Assembly (NCBI GenBank): GCA_963837715.1 | Contig: CAWIOF010000002.1 | Span: forward strand, 1,426,001-1,490,000 | DNA from: JANYLB01 sp963837715 | GTDB lineage: Bacteria; Actinomycetota; Acidimicrobiia; IMCC26256; JANYLB01 | Reading direction: 5' to 3' | DNA: 64,000 nt | In this document: positions 46,317-54,710 of the stretch, piece by piece | Layout of the letters: each line of letters opens with the position of its first letter | How positions within the stretch are numbered: position 1 is the first letter of the stretch | Made by a program: the position numbers and the translations under genes | Notes under the pieces: model-generated | Told to the model about the DNA's origin: nothing | The model's input: the letters and a program-made list of their open reading frames with translations, nothing else | The model's database searches: none

Positions 46317-47054
46317 TCACTCCACCGCGCCGAACGCCTCGGCCAGAGAGAATTTCTGCTCGTAGAGGGCCTTGCCCACGATCACACCGGCCAGGGCACC
46401 GCCTTCGGTCGCCAGCGCGGCCAGGGCACGGAGATCGTCGAGGGTTCCCACCCCGCCGCTCGCGATCACCGGCACCGGACCGGCACCGAGCGCGAGGGTC
46501 AAGGATTCGGTGTCGGGGCCTTCGAGGGTGCCGTCGCGCTCGATCTGGGTGACGATGAGCGCCGTCGCACCCGACGCCGCGAACCGCTGCGCACAGGCCA
46601 CGAGGTCGAGACCGCTCCCCTGCTGCCAGCCGCGGGTCGCCACCTCCCGACCCCGGACGTCGATCCCGACCGCGACGGCGCCCGGATGCAACGCCACGAG
46701 GTCGTCGACGAGCTCCGGGCGCTCGACCGCGGCCGTGCCGATCACGACCCGCGCCACCCCGGCGCCGAGGAGCGCCGCGCCGGCTTCGACCGAGCGCACC
46801 CCGCCACCCGATTGCACCCGGCACTCGACGCTCGCGCAGATCGCCTCGATCACCGCGAGGTTCGTCGGATCACCGGTGCGCGCGGCATCGAGGTCGACGA
46901 CGTGGATCCAGGTCGCGCCCGCGTCGGCGAACGACCGAGCCACCCGGACGGGATCGTCGTCGTACACCGTCTCGGCTGTGAAGTCGCCCTTGAGCAGGCG
47001 CACACAGCGCCCACCCCGAAGGTCGATCGCCGGATACAGCTCGAACGAACCCAC
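46317..47054 (-). CDS. hisA: Phosphoribosylformimino-AICAR-P isomerase
   Basis: 245 residues from GTG 47054. YPAIDLRGGRCVRLLKGDF has the first catalytic Asp, AVGIDVRGREVATRGW the second, VTQIERDGTLEGPD the Thr/phosphate region and IASGGVGTLDDL the last phosphate loop. A HisA/TrpF dual enzyme (PriA) would be expected in most actinobacteria, but this genome has its own trpF, so a single HisA function is likely. hisH, which normally sits between hisB and hisA, is absent. Confidence 0.93.
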   Translation of the reverse strand: MGSFELYPAIDLRGGRCVRLLKGDFTAETVYDDDPVRVARSFADAGATWIHVVDLDAARTGDPTNLAVIEAICASVECRVQSGGGVRSVEAGAALLGAGVARVVIGTAAVERPELVDDLVALHPGAVAVGIDVRGREVATRGWQQGSGLDLVACAQRFAASGATALIVTQIERDGTLEGPDTESLTLALGAGPVPVIASGGVGTLDDLRALAALATEGGALAGVIVGKALYEQKFSLAEAFGAVE

Positions 47055-47057
47055 CTG

Positions 47058-47639
47058 CTAGAGGGTGCCCTTGGTCGACGGCACGCCGGTGCCCTCGACC
47101 CGCACTGCGTCGCGCAACGCGCGGGCGACGCCCTTGCACGACGCCTCGATGATGTGGTGACCGTTCTTCCCCGACAGTGAACGCATGTGCAGCGTGATCG
47201 CGGCGCCGAAGGTGAACGCCCGCCAGAACTCCTCCATGAGCTGCGGATCGAAGGTACCGATCCACTCGGAGATGGGGTCGACCTCGTACACGAGGAACGG
47301 CCGGCCCGACAGATCGAGGGCGATCTGCACCAGTGCTTCGTCGAGCGGGACCAGCGCCGACGCGAAGCGCCGGACACCCGCCTTGTCGCCGAGCGCGTCC
47401 TTGAGCGCCGTCCCCAGCACGATCCCGACGTCTTCGACGGTGTGGTGCAAGTCGATCTCGAGGTCGCCCTTCGCGTCGATCGCGAGGTCGAAGCCCGCGT
47501 GCTTGCCGATCTGTTCGAGCATGTGGTCGAAGAACGGGATCCCAGTGTCGGCGCGGGCCGTGCCGGAGCCATCGATCTCGAGGGTGAGATCGATCTTCGT
47601 CTCCTTGGTCTCGCGTTCCAGGTGCGCGGTGCGACTCAT
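47058..47639 (-). CDS. hisB: Imidazoleglycerol-phosphate dehydratase
   Basis: 193 residues from ATG 47639. Two HHxxE-type metal motifs: DLEIDLHHTVEDVGI and NGHHIIEASCKGVARAL, with IPFFDHMLEQIGKHAGFDL near the start. Monofunctional form without a phosphatase domain. It starts seven bases after hisC and ends three bases before hisA. Confidence 0.96.
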   Translation of the reverse strand: MSRTAHLERETKETKIDLTLEIDGSGTARADTGIPFFDHMLEQIGKHAGFDLAIDAKGDLEIDLHHTVEDVGIVLGTALKDALGDKAGVRRFASALVPLDEALVQIALDLSGRPFLVYEVDPISEWIGTFDPQLMEEFWRAFTFGAAITLHMRSLSGKNGHHIIEASCKGVARALRDAVRVEGTGVPSTKGTL

Positions 47640-47646
47640 GATCGGT

Positions 47647-48738
47647 TCATGCTCCCTGTACCTCCTCCAGCGCCGCATCGAGTGCAGCGAGGAACGCGTC
47701 GTTCTCAGCGGGCGTGCCGACGGTGACCCGCAAGCATCCCTCGACCCGGGGCCAGCGGGAGAAATCTCGCACCAACACCCCGTGGCGGACCATCGCCTCC
47801 CAGACCGCGTGACCCGGGTCGGCGCGGGTTCCACCCTCGATCCGGAACAACAGGAAGTTCGCGCCCGACGGGAACACGGTGATCCCGTCGCGATCGCCGA
47901 GCTCGACGAAGAGGCGCTCGCGCTCCTCGACGAGCAGCGCGACCCGTCGTTCCATCTCCGACCCGAAGCGCAGGGCGACCGTGCCCGCGATCTGGGTGGC
48001 GAAGTCGAGGTGGTACGGCAGCACGACCTTCTCGAGCTCGGCGACCACCCGCGGCGGGGCCACGCACAGACCGAGCCGGAGTCCCGCGAGGGACCACACC
48101 TTCGAGTAGGTGCGGACCACGACGAGCGGGACGTCGTCGCCGACCAGCTCGAGTGCGCTGCGGTGGGCGAACTCCCCGTAGGCCTCGTCGACCACGACGA
48201 GGCCGGGCGCGGCGTCGAGCACCCCCTCGAGCAGCTCCCGGTCGTCGACGGTGCCCGTGGGGTTGTTCGGACTGCAGAGGAACACGATGTCGGGCTGCTC
48301 GGCGTCGATCCGGGCCCGGGCGTCGTCTGGGTCGATCTCGAACCCGTCGCCACGCTCGCCGAGCGCGACGGGAGTCGCGGTGATGCGGGCGATGTGCTCG
48401 TGGAGTGCGTAGGTGGGTTCGAACACGAGGGCGAGCCGATCGGGCCCGCCGTAGGTGAGGAGGATCGTCTGCAGCACCTCGTTGGAGCCGTTGGCGCAGA
48501 AGATCCGTTCGACGGGCTGGTCGAGGCCGCGCCCGAGCGCAGCCCGGAGCTCGAGGGCGGCGCGGTCGGGATACCGGTGCAGCGGCGCCTCGGCGAGCTC
48601 GGCGAGCCAGGCCTCGACGAACGCCGGCGGGGGCGGGTACGGGCTCTCGTTCGTGTTGAGGCGCACGTCGACGTCGAGCTGCGGCGAGTGGTAGCCCTCG
48701 AGCGCCTTGAGACTGTCGCGCGGTTCCGGGAACGTCAC
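47647..48738 (-). CDS. hisC: Histidinol-phosphate aminotransferase
   Basis: 363 residues from GTG 48738, overlapping the hisD stop by four bases. Fold type I PLP enzyme: RLNTNESPYPPPPAF, FCANGSNEVLQTILL, CSPNNPTGTV, VVVDEAYGEFA, and the PLP Lys in VRTYSKVWSLAGLRLG. Final Arg contact in RVEGCLRVTVGT. Confidence 0.96.
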   Translation of the reverse strand: MTFPEPRDSLKALEGYHSPQLDVDVRLNTNESPYPPPPAFVEAWLAELAEAPLHRYPDRAALELRAALGRGLDQPVERIFCANGSNEVLQTILLTYGGPDRLALVFEPTYALHEHIARITATPVALGERGDGFEIDPDDARARIDAEQPDIVFLCSPNNPTGTVDDRELLEGVLDAAPGLVVVDEAYGEFAHRSALELVGDDVPLVVVRTYSKVWSLAGLRLGLCVAPPRVVAELEKVVLPYHLDFATQIAGTVALRFGSEMERRVALLVEERERLFVELGDRDGITVFPSGANFLLFRIEGGTRADPGHAVWEAMVRHGVLVRDFSRWPRVEGCLRVTVGTPAENDAFLAALDAALEEVQGA

Positions 48739-50030
48739 GGCTCCTCGCTCCGGACGCGGAACGAGTGGGCGTGCGCGTCGAGGCCTTCGGCTTCGGCGAT
48801 GATCCGACCCGCACGCGCGACGCGGCCCGACGCCGCGCCGGCATCGGCGCGCACGACGTGCACGTGCTTGCGGAAGTCGTCGACGCGCAGCGCGCTCGAG
48901 AACCGGGCGGCACCCGAGGTCGGGAGCACGTGGTTCGCACCCGACGAGTAGTCGCCGTAGGCGGTCGGAGCGAACGGACCCATGAAGACTGCGCCCGCGT
49001 TGCGCACGAGGGGCAGCAACGCCTCCGGGTCGGAGGTCATGAGCTCGAGGTGCTCGGGCGCGAACGCGTTGACCACGGCAAGGGCTTCGTCGAGATCGCG
49101 CACCAGCACCGCCCGCCCGCCGGTCTCCAACGTCGACTCCGCCTCGCTCCGCCGATCCGGCGGGAGCTCGGCCAGCGCGCGCTCGATCTCGGTGTCGACG
49201 GCATCGGCCACCCGTGGATCGTCGGTCACGAGGATCACTGCACCACCGGGGCCGTGTTCCGCCTGGGCCACGAGGTCGGCCGCGACGAACGATGCGGGCG
49301 CGGTGGTGTCGGCCACGACGATCAACTCCGACGGACCTGCGGGCGACTCGATGCCCACGATCCCGGCACCCGCGACCACGCGCTTGGCTTCGCTCACGTA
49401 CGCGTTGCCCGGTCCGACGATCACGTCGACGGGCCGGATGGATTCGGTGCCGTAGGCGAGCGCGGCGATCGCCTGGGCTCCCCCGATGCGGTACAGCCCG
49501 TCGACCCCGGCGATCGCCGCGGCGGCCAGGGTGACGTCGGGGACGCGACCATCGGCCCCGGGCGGCACGCACAGGGCGATCTCGGGAACCCCGGCGACCG
49601 CAGCCGGGATCGCGGTCATCAGGACCGTCGACGGGTAGGCGGCGCGCCCACCGGGGACGTAGATGCCGGCGCGGTCGACGGGTCGGACCGTCTCGGTGAC
49701 CCGGACTCCGTCGGCGTCGATCCCGGCGGGTTCCGGCACCGCAGCCTGGGCCTCGTGGTACGTGCGGATCCGCCCCGCGGCGAGCTCGAGCGCGTCGCGC
49801 AGCTCGCGGTCGATCGCGTCGAGTGCGGCCTTCGCGGCGTCGGGGGGCACGAGCAGCGCATCGACCACGCAGCCGTCGAACCGTTCGGTGTACTTGCGCA
49901 GGGCGTCGTCGCCGTCGGCGCGGACCGCGGCGATGATCCGGTGCACGGCGTCGCGGACGGCGTCGTCGGGTTCTGCGGCGGCGCCCCGCGACTCCGCGAG
50001 CGCACCGCTGGCATCGAGTCGCCGGAGCAC
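48735..50030 (-). CDS. hisD: Histidinol dehydrogenase
   Basis: 431 residues from GTG 50030. Family blocks IYVPGGRAAYPSTVLMTAIP, GVDGLYRIGGAQAIAALAYG, DVIVGPGNAYVSEAKR, GPSELIVVADTTA and FAPEHLELMT are all present, as are the zinc ligands. Last two oxidations of histidine synthesis. TACGAT six bases upstream indicates a leaderless start of the hisDCBA run. Confidence 0.97.
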   Translation of the reverse strand: MLRRLDASGALAESRGAAAEPDDAVRDAVHRIIAAVRADGDDALRKYTERFDGCVVDALLVPPDAAKAALDAIDRELRDALELAAGRIRTYHEAQAAVPEPAGIDADGVRVTETVRPVDRAGIYVPGGRAAYPSTVLMTAIPAAVAGVPEIALCVPPGADGRVPDVTLAAAAIAGVDGLYRIGGAQAIAALAYGTESIRPVDVIVGPGNAYVSEAKRVVAGAGIVGIESPAGPSELIVVADTTAPASFVAADLVAQAEHGPGGAVILVTDDPRVADAVDTEIERALAELPPDRRSEAESTLETGGRAVLVRDLDEALAVVNAFAPEHLELMTSDPEALLPLVRNAGAVFMGPFAPTAYGDYSSGANHVLPTSGAARFSSALRVDDFRKHVHVVRADAGAASGRVARAGRIIAEAEGLDAHAHSFRVRSEEP

Positions 50031-50036
50031 CAGGTC

Positions 50037-50042
50037 ATCGTA
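50037..50042 (-). promoter_or_regulatory. -10 element of hisDCBA (leaderless)
   Basis: TACGAT on the complement, six bases before GTG 50030. On the + strand CAGGCT (50095-50100) is six bases before ATG 50107. Confidence 0.55.
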
Positions 50043-50106
50043 CCGGTGCCCCCGATTCTCCCGGCGCGCATTGCGGGAGCCATCGGGAGCCGGTCAGGCT
50101 CTGCGA

Positions 50107-50307
50107 ATGGCGAACCCCTCCGATCTGGCCGAGCTCTCGACCCTCCGATCCCAGATCGCCGAGCTCACCACCCGGGTGGTGAAGGTGGCCGAGAGCTACG
50201 AGAAGACGCCCGACTCGGCCATCGCCAGCGACCTCTTCGGCGCCGAACGCTTCCTCGTCAACGCCCAGCGCGCCATCGACCGCGCCGCCAACGCGCTCGC
50301 GTCCTGA
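50107..50307 (+). CDS. Small helical protein, unknown function
   Basis: 66 residues from ATG 50107, with a possible CAGGCT -10 six bases upstream. Helical, mixed charge (LAELSTLRSQIAELTTRV, then RFLVNAQRAIDRAANALAS), no membrane segment; it could be a short coiled coil. Divergent from hisD. Its stop codon borders the 97-base intergenic repeat. Confidence 0.65.
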   Translation: MANPSDLAELSTLRSQIAELTTRVVKVAESYEKTPDSAIASDLFGAERFLVNAQRAIDRAANALAS

Positions 50308-50404
50308 TGGTCGAATCCGCTGCGCCGGCTCGATCGCTCACCCGTCCACGTCCCGCGACAAAGGTCCGCCGGCTCCGCTCCTTCTCCTCCCGCCGGCGCG
50401 CTCG
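50308..50404 (+). repeat. Intergenic repeat element, copy 1
   Basis: Fills the whole gap between two convergent genes and begins at the stop codon of the upstream gene. It shares blocks TGGTCGAATCCGCT, GGCTCGA, CACCCG, GTCCGCC, CTCCGCT and CTTCTCCT, in order and spacing, with the reverse complement of 62030-62125; by hand alignment roughly three quarters of positions agree. Confidence 0.6.
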
Positions 50405-50407
50405 GGG

Positions 50408-51598
50408 TCAGAAGTAGTCGAGGGTGGAGGGGCGGGGTCCGGCGAAGACGGTGTCGAGGGCGCGGCAGGCCTCGACCGGGCCGTGAACCACGCCGATCGA
50501 CGCCAGATCGAGGGCCGACGCGTAGCCGGTGTAGATCGCCGCGAGGGCGTTGACGCCGAGCTGCACCTCTCCGGTCCCGCCCGGTTCGAGCGTGCCGACA
50601 CCGTCGGCGACGGTCAGCACGAACGGCCCGTGGTTCCAGGGTGCGAGCGGGTCGCGCACGTCGAGATGCACCGAGGTGGCGACGGTCGGGTCGAACCCCC
50701 GGGCCGCGATCGCCGCCGGTGCATCGACGAGCCGTGTCATCCAGTCGTTCTGGTTCGTCTGCTGCAGGTGCTGGTCGGGCAGCAGGAACGGGAGCAGCGC
50801 ACCCGTCGCGCCCACGGTCGTGATCTTCTCCGACTGGGCACCGAACGATCCGAGGGCGCGCCAGAGGGTGACCGCCGTGGTCGCGTCGACCGCGACGAGC
50901 TCGGGAACCTCGAGGTCGTAGCCCATCAGCGGGCGGTGGACCTGCTCGTACAACGCGAAGCCGTCGATGCCGTCGCCGTCGGCCGCGTCGCAGGCGAGGA
51001 TCGAGTACCCGTCGCGCCCGGTGCGGTAGGCGTGGTCCCAGATCCATTCGGGCCGCTCGACCCAGCCGTCGTGGACGGGCGCCGCACGGGCGTACGTCTC
51101 GCGTAGCAGCGGGAGCTCCGACGGTCCGACGCTGCGGAGTCGTTCGGGTTCCCCGGGCGGGAGCGAGCCGAGCGCGTGGATCGGGAGGTTGCACTCGGAG
51201 TAGGTCCCGGCGAGCTCCCACCCGAGCCGACGGTAGAACCCTGCCGTCGCGGGGTGCAGCGTGCTGATCGCCTGGCCGGCCGCTCGCATCGTCGCGAGGG
51301 TGTCGCCGAGCAGCGCGGGCGCGATCCCCCGCCCGCGGAACTCGACCGAGACCGCCACGCTCGCGATCCCACCCATCGGGACCGACCGGCCGCCGAAGTA
51401 CTGCCCGAGCGCGTGCACCGTGACCATCCCGGCCAGGCGCCCGTTCACGTCGATGCCGTAGGAGGCGCCGCGGCCGATGCGCTCGCCCACCACCCGCCGC
51501 TGGATGTCGTCGATCGGGTTCGCGAACGCGTTCGCCCGCACCGCCAACGCCGCCTCGACGTCGTCGGCCCCGAGCTCGCGGACGTGGAAATCGCTCAT
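50408..51598 (-). CDS. eis: Eis-family GNAT acetyltransferase
   Basis: 396 residues from ATG 51598. First GNAT domain VRELGADDVEAALAVRANAF with acetyl-CoA loop VEFRGRGIAPALLGDTL and TLHPATAGFYRRLGWELAG; a second GNAT-like domain and a sterol-carrier-like C-terminal domain follow. The chain ends in DYF, the free C-terminal carboxylate that acts as the base in Eis. Acetylates amines such as aminoglycosides or peptides; the physiological substrate is unknown. Confidence 0.88.
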   Translation of the reverse strand: MSDFHVRELGADDVEAALAVRANAFANPIDDIQRRVVGERIGRGASYGIDVNGRLAGMVTVHALGQYFGGRSVPMGGIASVAVSVEFRGRGIAPALLGDTLATMRAAGQAISTLHPATAGFYRRLGWELAGTYSECNLPIHALGSLPPGEPERLRSVGPSELPLLRETYARAAPVHDGWVERPEWIWDHAYRTGRDGYSILACDAADGDGIDGFALYEQVHRPLMGYDLEVPELVAVDATTAVTLWRALGSFGAQSEKITTVGATGALLPFLLPDQHLQQTNQNDWMTRLVDAPAAIAARGFDPTVATSVHLDVRDPLAPWNHGPFVLTVADGVGTLEPGGTGEVQLGVNALAAIYTGYASALDLASIGVVHGPVEACRALDTVFAGPRPSTLDYF

Positions 51599-51604
51599 GG
51601 GGCC

Positions 51605-51610
51605 AGGCTA
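51605..51610 (-). promoter_or_regulatory. -10 element of eis, overlapping the nth stop codon
   Basis: TAGCCT on the complement, six bases before ATG 51598. Its first three bases are the TAG stop of nth. Confidence 0.5.
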
Positions 51611-52273
51611 CGCAGGCGCGGTCGCCGCGGGCGCGACCGTGGCCGACGGGCAGATGTCGGCCATGGTGCACTCCGCGCACCGTGGGGTCCGGGCGACGCA
51701 CACGAGGCGACCGTGCTGGATGAGGCGGAGCGAGAAGCGACCTCGCTCGTCGGGAGGCACGAGTCGGTTCAGGTCCATCTCGACCTTCACCGCGTCTTCC
51801 TCACGGGTCAGGCGCAGCCGGCGGGTGAGGCGTCCGACGTGGGTGTCGACGGGGAGGCCGGGGAGATCGAACGCCACCGAACGGACGACGTTGCCGGTCT
51901 TGCGACCGACGCCCGGAAGCGTGACGAGGTCCTCCAGCGCGGTCGGCACCTCACCGTCGAATCGCTCCTCCAGTGCCGCGGCCATCCCGAGGAGGCTCTT
52001 CGCCTTGGCGTGGAAGAACCCGGTGGAGTGAATGAGCGTCTCGAGCTCGTCGACGTCGGCACCGGCGAGGTCGTCGGGATCCGGATACCGCGCGAAGAGC
52101 GCCGGCGTGACCTTGTTCACCATCACGTCGGTCGACTGCGCCGACAGGATGGTGGCGACGAGCAGCTCGAAGGGATTCCGGTGGACGAGCGCGCACTCGG
52201 CGTCGGGGTAGGCCTCCGCGAGCCGCTCCATCACGATCGGCGCCCGCTGCTTCGCACCCTTCGGCAGACTCAT
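51608..52273 (-). CDS. nth: Endonuclease III
   Basis: 221 residues from ATG 52273. Helix-hairpin-helix with catalytic Lys in LPGVGRKTGNVV, catalytic Asp in VDTHVGRL, and the 4Fe-4S cluster in CVARTPRCAECTMADIC (C-x6/7-C-x2-C-x5-C). Removes oxidised pyrimidines in base excision repair. Confidence 0.96.
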   Translation of the reverse strand: MSLPKGAKQRAPIVMERLAEAYPDAECALVHRNPFELLVATILSAQSTDVMVNKVTPALFARYPDPDDLAGADVDELETLIHSTGFFHAKAKSLLGMAAALEERFDGEVPTALEDLVTLPGVGRKTGNVVRSVAFDLPGLPVDTHVGRLTRRLRLTREEDAVKVEMDLNRLVPPDERGRFSLRLIQHGRLVCVARTPRCAECTMADICPSATVAPAATAPA

Positions 52274-52282
52274 CCCGTCCGG

Positions 52283-52292
52283 ACGCTACCGT
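52283..52292. promoter_or_regulatory. Shared bidirectional -10 between nth and mshD
   Basis: ACGCTACCGT. The + strand TACCGT is six bases before ATG 52299; the complement TAGCGT is nine bases before ATG 52273. It has the same symmetric layout as the sites at 35705 and 45341. Confidence 0.55.
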
Positions 52293-52298
52293 TCTGCG

Positions 52299-53253
52299 AT
52301 GGTCGAGATCCGTTCCGCGCACCCTGTCGCGCCCGATGATCTCGACGGCGATCCGGGGTCTCCACCGGGTGGCAGCCGACGCCGACGGTCACGAGTCGCT
52401 CGGTTCGGCGATCTGGCGCGACCTCGAGACCGGTGGTCAGCCCGGCTCCGCAGGAGCGTTCGCCACCGACGACGACCACCTCGTGGGCTACGCGCACGTC
52501 GCACCGAGCGACAGCTTCTCGCCCCGGCACTGGGCCGCCGGGATCGTCGTCGACCCCGCGCACCGCGACCGCGCCGTGACGACCGACCTCCTCGAGGGCA
52601 TCGCGGGACACGTCGCCCGACACGGCGCCGGATCCGACGCGGGTGAGATCGTGCTCTGGATCCTCGACCCGACCGACACCGACGACACCGCGGCCTCGGC
52701 CGCGGGGTTCGAGCAGTCGCGCGACCTCCTCCAGATGCGGGTCGCGCTCCCGCTCGACGAGGTCGCCCGCTGGCCCGACGGCATCAGCGTCCGGCGCTTC
52801 CTGCCCGGCACCGACGAAACCGATTGGCTGCGGGTGAACAACCGCGCGTTCGGGAACCACCCCGAACAGGGTGGTTGGATCGCGGCCACGTTGGGGCGCC
52901 GGATGAGCGAACCCTGGTTCGATCCCGACGGCTTCCTGCTCGCCTGGGCCGATGGGTCCGTGGCGGGCCGCCCCGCGGGGCTCGCCGGGTTCAACTGGAC
53001 GAAGATCCACCCACCGGGCTCCGAAGACGTGGGTCTCGGCGAGATCTTCGTGATCGGCATCGATCCCGAACACCAGGGCACCGGCCTGGGCCGTGCCCTC
53101 GCGCTCGCCGGCCTCGAGTCGCTCGCGGCCCGCGGCGTGCGCACCGGCCTGCTCTACGTCGACGGGGCGAACCGGCCCGCGGTCGGGCTCTACGAGGCGT
53201 TGGGCTTCACCGTGCACCGCCGCGACCGGGCCTATCGCCGAGCGGTCCGATGA
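52299..53253 (+). CDS. mshD: Mycothiol synthase (one frameshift)
   Basis: From ATG 52299, fixed by the -10 six bases upstream. Two GNAT domains: the first is degenerate around AAGIVVDPAHRDRAVTTDLL; the second has NRAFGNHPEQGGW, FNWTKIHPPGSEDVGLGEIF and VIGIDPEHQGTGLGRALA with the acetyl-CoA loop, then LYVDGANRPAVGLYEALGF. The break is near 52345 in GACGGCGATC, one extra G. About 317 residues repaired. It catalyses the last acetylation in mycothiol synthesis, so the organism should make mycothiol. The stop overlaps rlmN (ATGA). Confidence 0.9.
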
Positions 53254-54357
53254 CACCGCCCGACCCGACGCACACCCGCTACGGCATCGACCGGCCGACG
53301 CTCGACGCGTTGCTCGCCGGAATGGGGTGAGGCGCGCTACCGGGCCGACCAGGTGTGGGATGCCCTCTACCGCCAGCGCATCCCACTCGACGATGCGACG
53401 GCGGTCGGGAAGAAGCTCCGCGAGCGACTGACGACCGCCCTCCCGGTCGCGCTCGAACCGGTCACCGCGCAGCGCGACGCGCGCGACCGCACCCGCAAGT
53501 GGCTCTGGCGCTGCCGGTCTGATGGTGCAGAGGTGGAGACGGTGCTCATGCGCTATCCCACCCGCGCCACCGTGTGCGTCTCGTCGCAGGCGGGCTGCGC
53601 GATGGCGTGCACGTTCTGCGCGACGGGCCAGGGCGGATTCGAACGACACCTCACGACCGGCGAGATCATCGAACAGGTCGCAGCCGCGGCGCACACGTCG
53701 GACCAGCGGGTCTCCAACGTCGTCTACATGGGGATGGGTGAACCGCTCGCCAACTACGACGCGGTCTGGGAATCGGTCGAACGCCTCCACGTCGACTTCG
53801 GGCTCTCGGCTCGCCACATCACGGTGTCGACCGTCGGCGTCGTCCCCGGCATCCGTCGGCTCGCGCGGGAGGACCTCCCCGTGACGCTCGCGGTGTCGTT
53901 GCACGCCCCCGACGACGAGTTGCGCGACCAGCTCGTGCCCCTGAATCGGCGGTACCCGATCGCCGAGGTGCTCGACGCCGCCGAGGAGTTCAGCGAGGCG
54001 CGCGGCCGTCGGGTCACCTTCGAGTACGCGCTCATCGCCGGGGTGAACGACGACACCAACCGGGCCGCGGCACTCGCCCGTCTCCTCAAGGGGTTCCCCG
54101 GCGCGGGAGGCGCCCACGTGAACCTGATCCCCCTCAACCCGACCGCGGGCTTCGGCGGCCACAAGCCGTCCCCGCCCTCGATGGGAGCGTTCGCCCGCAC
54201 CCTGGAGTCGGGTGGCGTGACGGCGACCGTCCGCCGGAACCGGGGCACCGAGATCGATGCCGCATGCGGCCAACTCCGTTCCCGGGGCGTGCCCTCGACA
54301 CCGATCTCACCGGCGATCTCACCCGGGTCGGCGCCGTCGACCAGAATGGCCCCGTGA
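53250..54357 (+). CDS. rlmN: 23S rRNA (adenine2503-C2) methyltransferase (one frameshift)
   Basis: From ATG 53250 (MTPPDPTHTRYGIDRPTLDALL). Radical SAM motif CAMACTFCATGQGGFER, GMGEPLANYD, STVGVVPGIRRLA and NLIPLNPTAGFGG; the C-terminal methyl-carrying Cys is in EIDAACGQL. The break is near 53327, where ATGGGGTGAGG has one G too many (GMGEARYRADQVWDALY repaired). The tail after CGQL overlaps the next gene. Methylates A2503 of 23S rRNA and A37 of some tRNAs. Confidence 0.93.
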
Positions 54358-54710
54358 ACGATCGCCGCTGGTTCAACAACACCCAACCGCAGACCCTCCA
54401 GATCGCGGTGATCCTCCTCTACATCGATGCCGCGTTCTCCCTGCTCTTCGGCGGATTCGCGAGCGGGCTCGGCATCGTGCTCATCGCGACGATGGGCGCC
54501 GGCGCCTACGGGATCGCCAACGAGCGCCGGTGGGGCTACGCCCTCGGCCTGGTCGGCGCCGGCCTCAACCTGCTCTACCCCTTTCTCCTCGGGGTCTCGC
54601 TCGGCCAGTACCTGAGCTACGACCCGCTCGGCCTGATGTTCGCCGTCGCGCTCGTCGCGCTGCTCCTGCACCCGATGAGCCGCGACTACCAGCGCATCTG
54701 GTTCAAGTGA
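54354..54710 (+). CDS. Small membrane protein, four helices
   Basis: 118 residues from GTG 54354, with CAGAAT six bases upstream as a possible -10. After VNDRRWFNNTQPQTLQIA come four hydrophobic segments (LLYIDAAFSLLFGGFASG, LGIVLIATMGAGAYGI, WGYALGLVGAGLNLLYPF, LGLMFAVALVALLL). No charged pore residues or known motif. It overlaps rlmN upstream and the metallopeptidase downstream (GTGA). Function unknown. Confidence 0.75.
   Translation: MNDRRWFNNTQPQTLQIAVILLYIDAAFSLLFGGFASGLGIVLIATMGAGAYGIANERRWGYALGLVGAGLNLLYPFLLGVSLGQYLSYDPLGLMFAVALVALLLHPMSRDYQRIWFK

Noticed and set aside
46317..47054. HisA as the bifunctional PriA
   Set aside because: A complete trpF with its catalytic Cys and Asp is present at 32848-33525, so a dual enzyme is not needed; sequence alone does not show PriA features.
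19192..53330. Programmed +1 frameshifting as a lineage-wide mechanism
   Set aside because: The sites share no slippery heptamer, stop codon or downstream structure; what they share is a G or C run longer by one, which fits sequencing error better.
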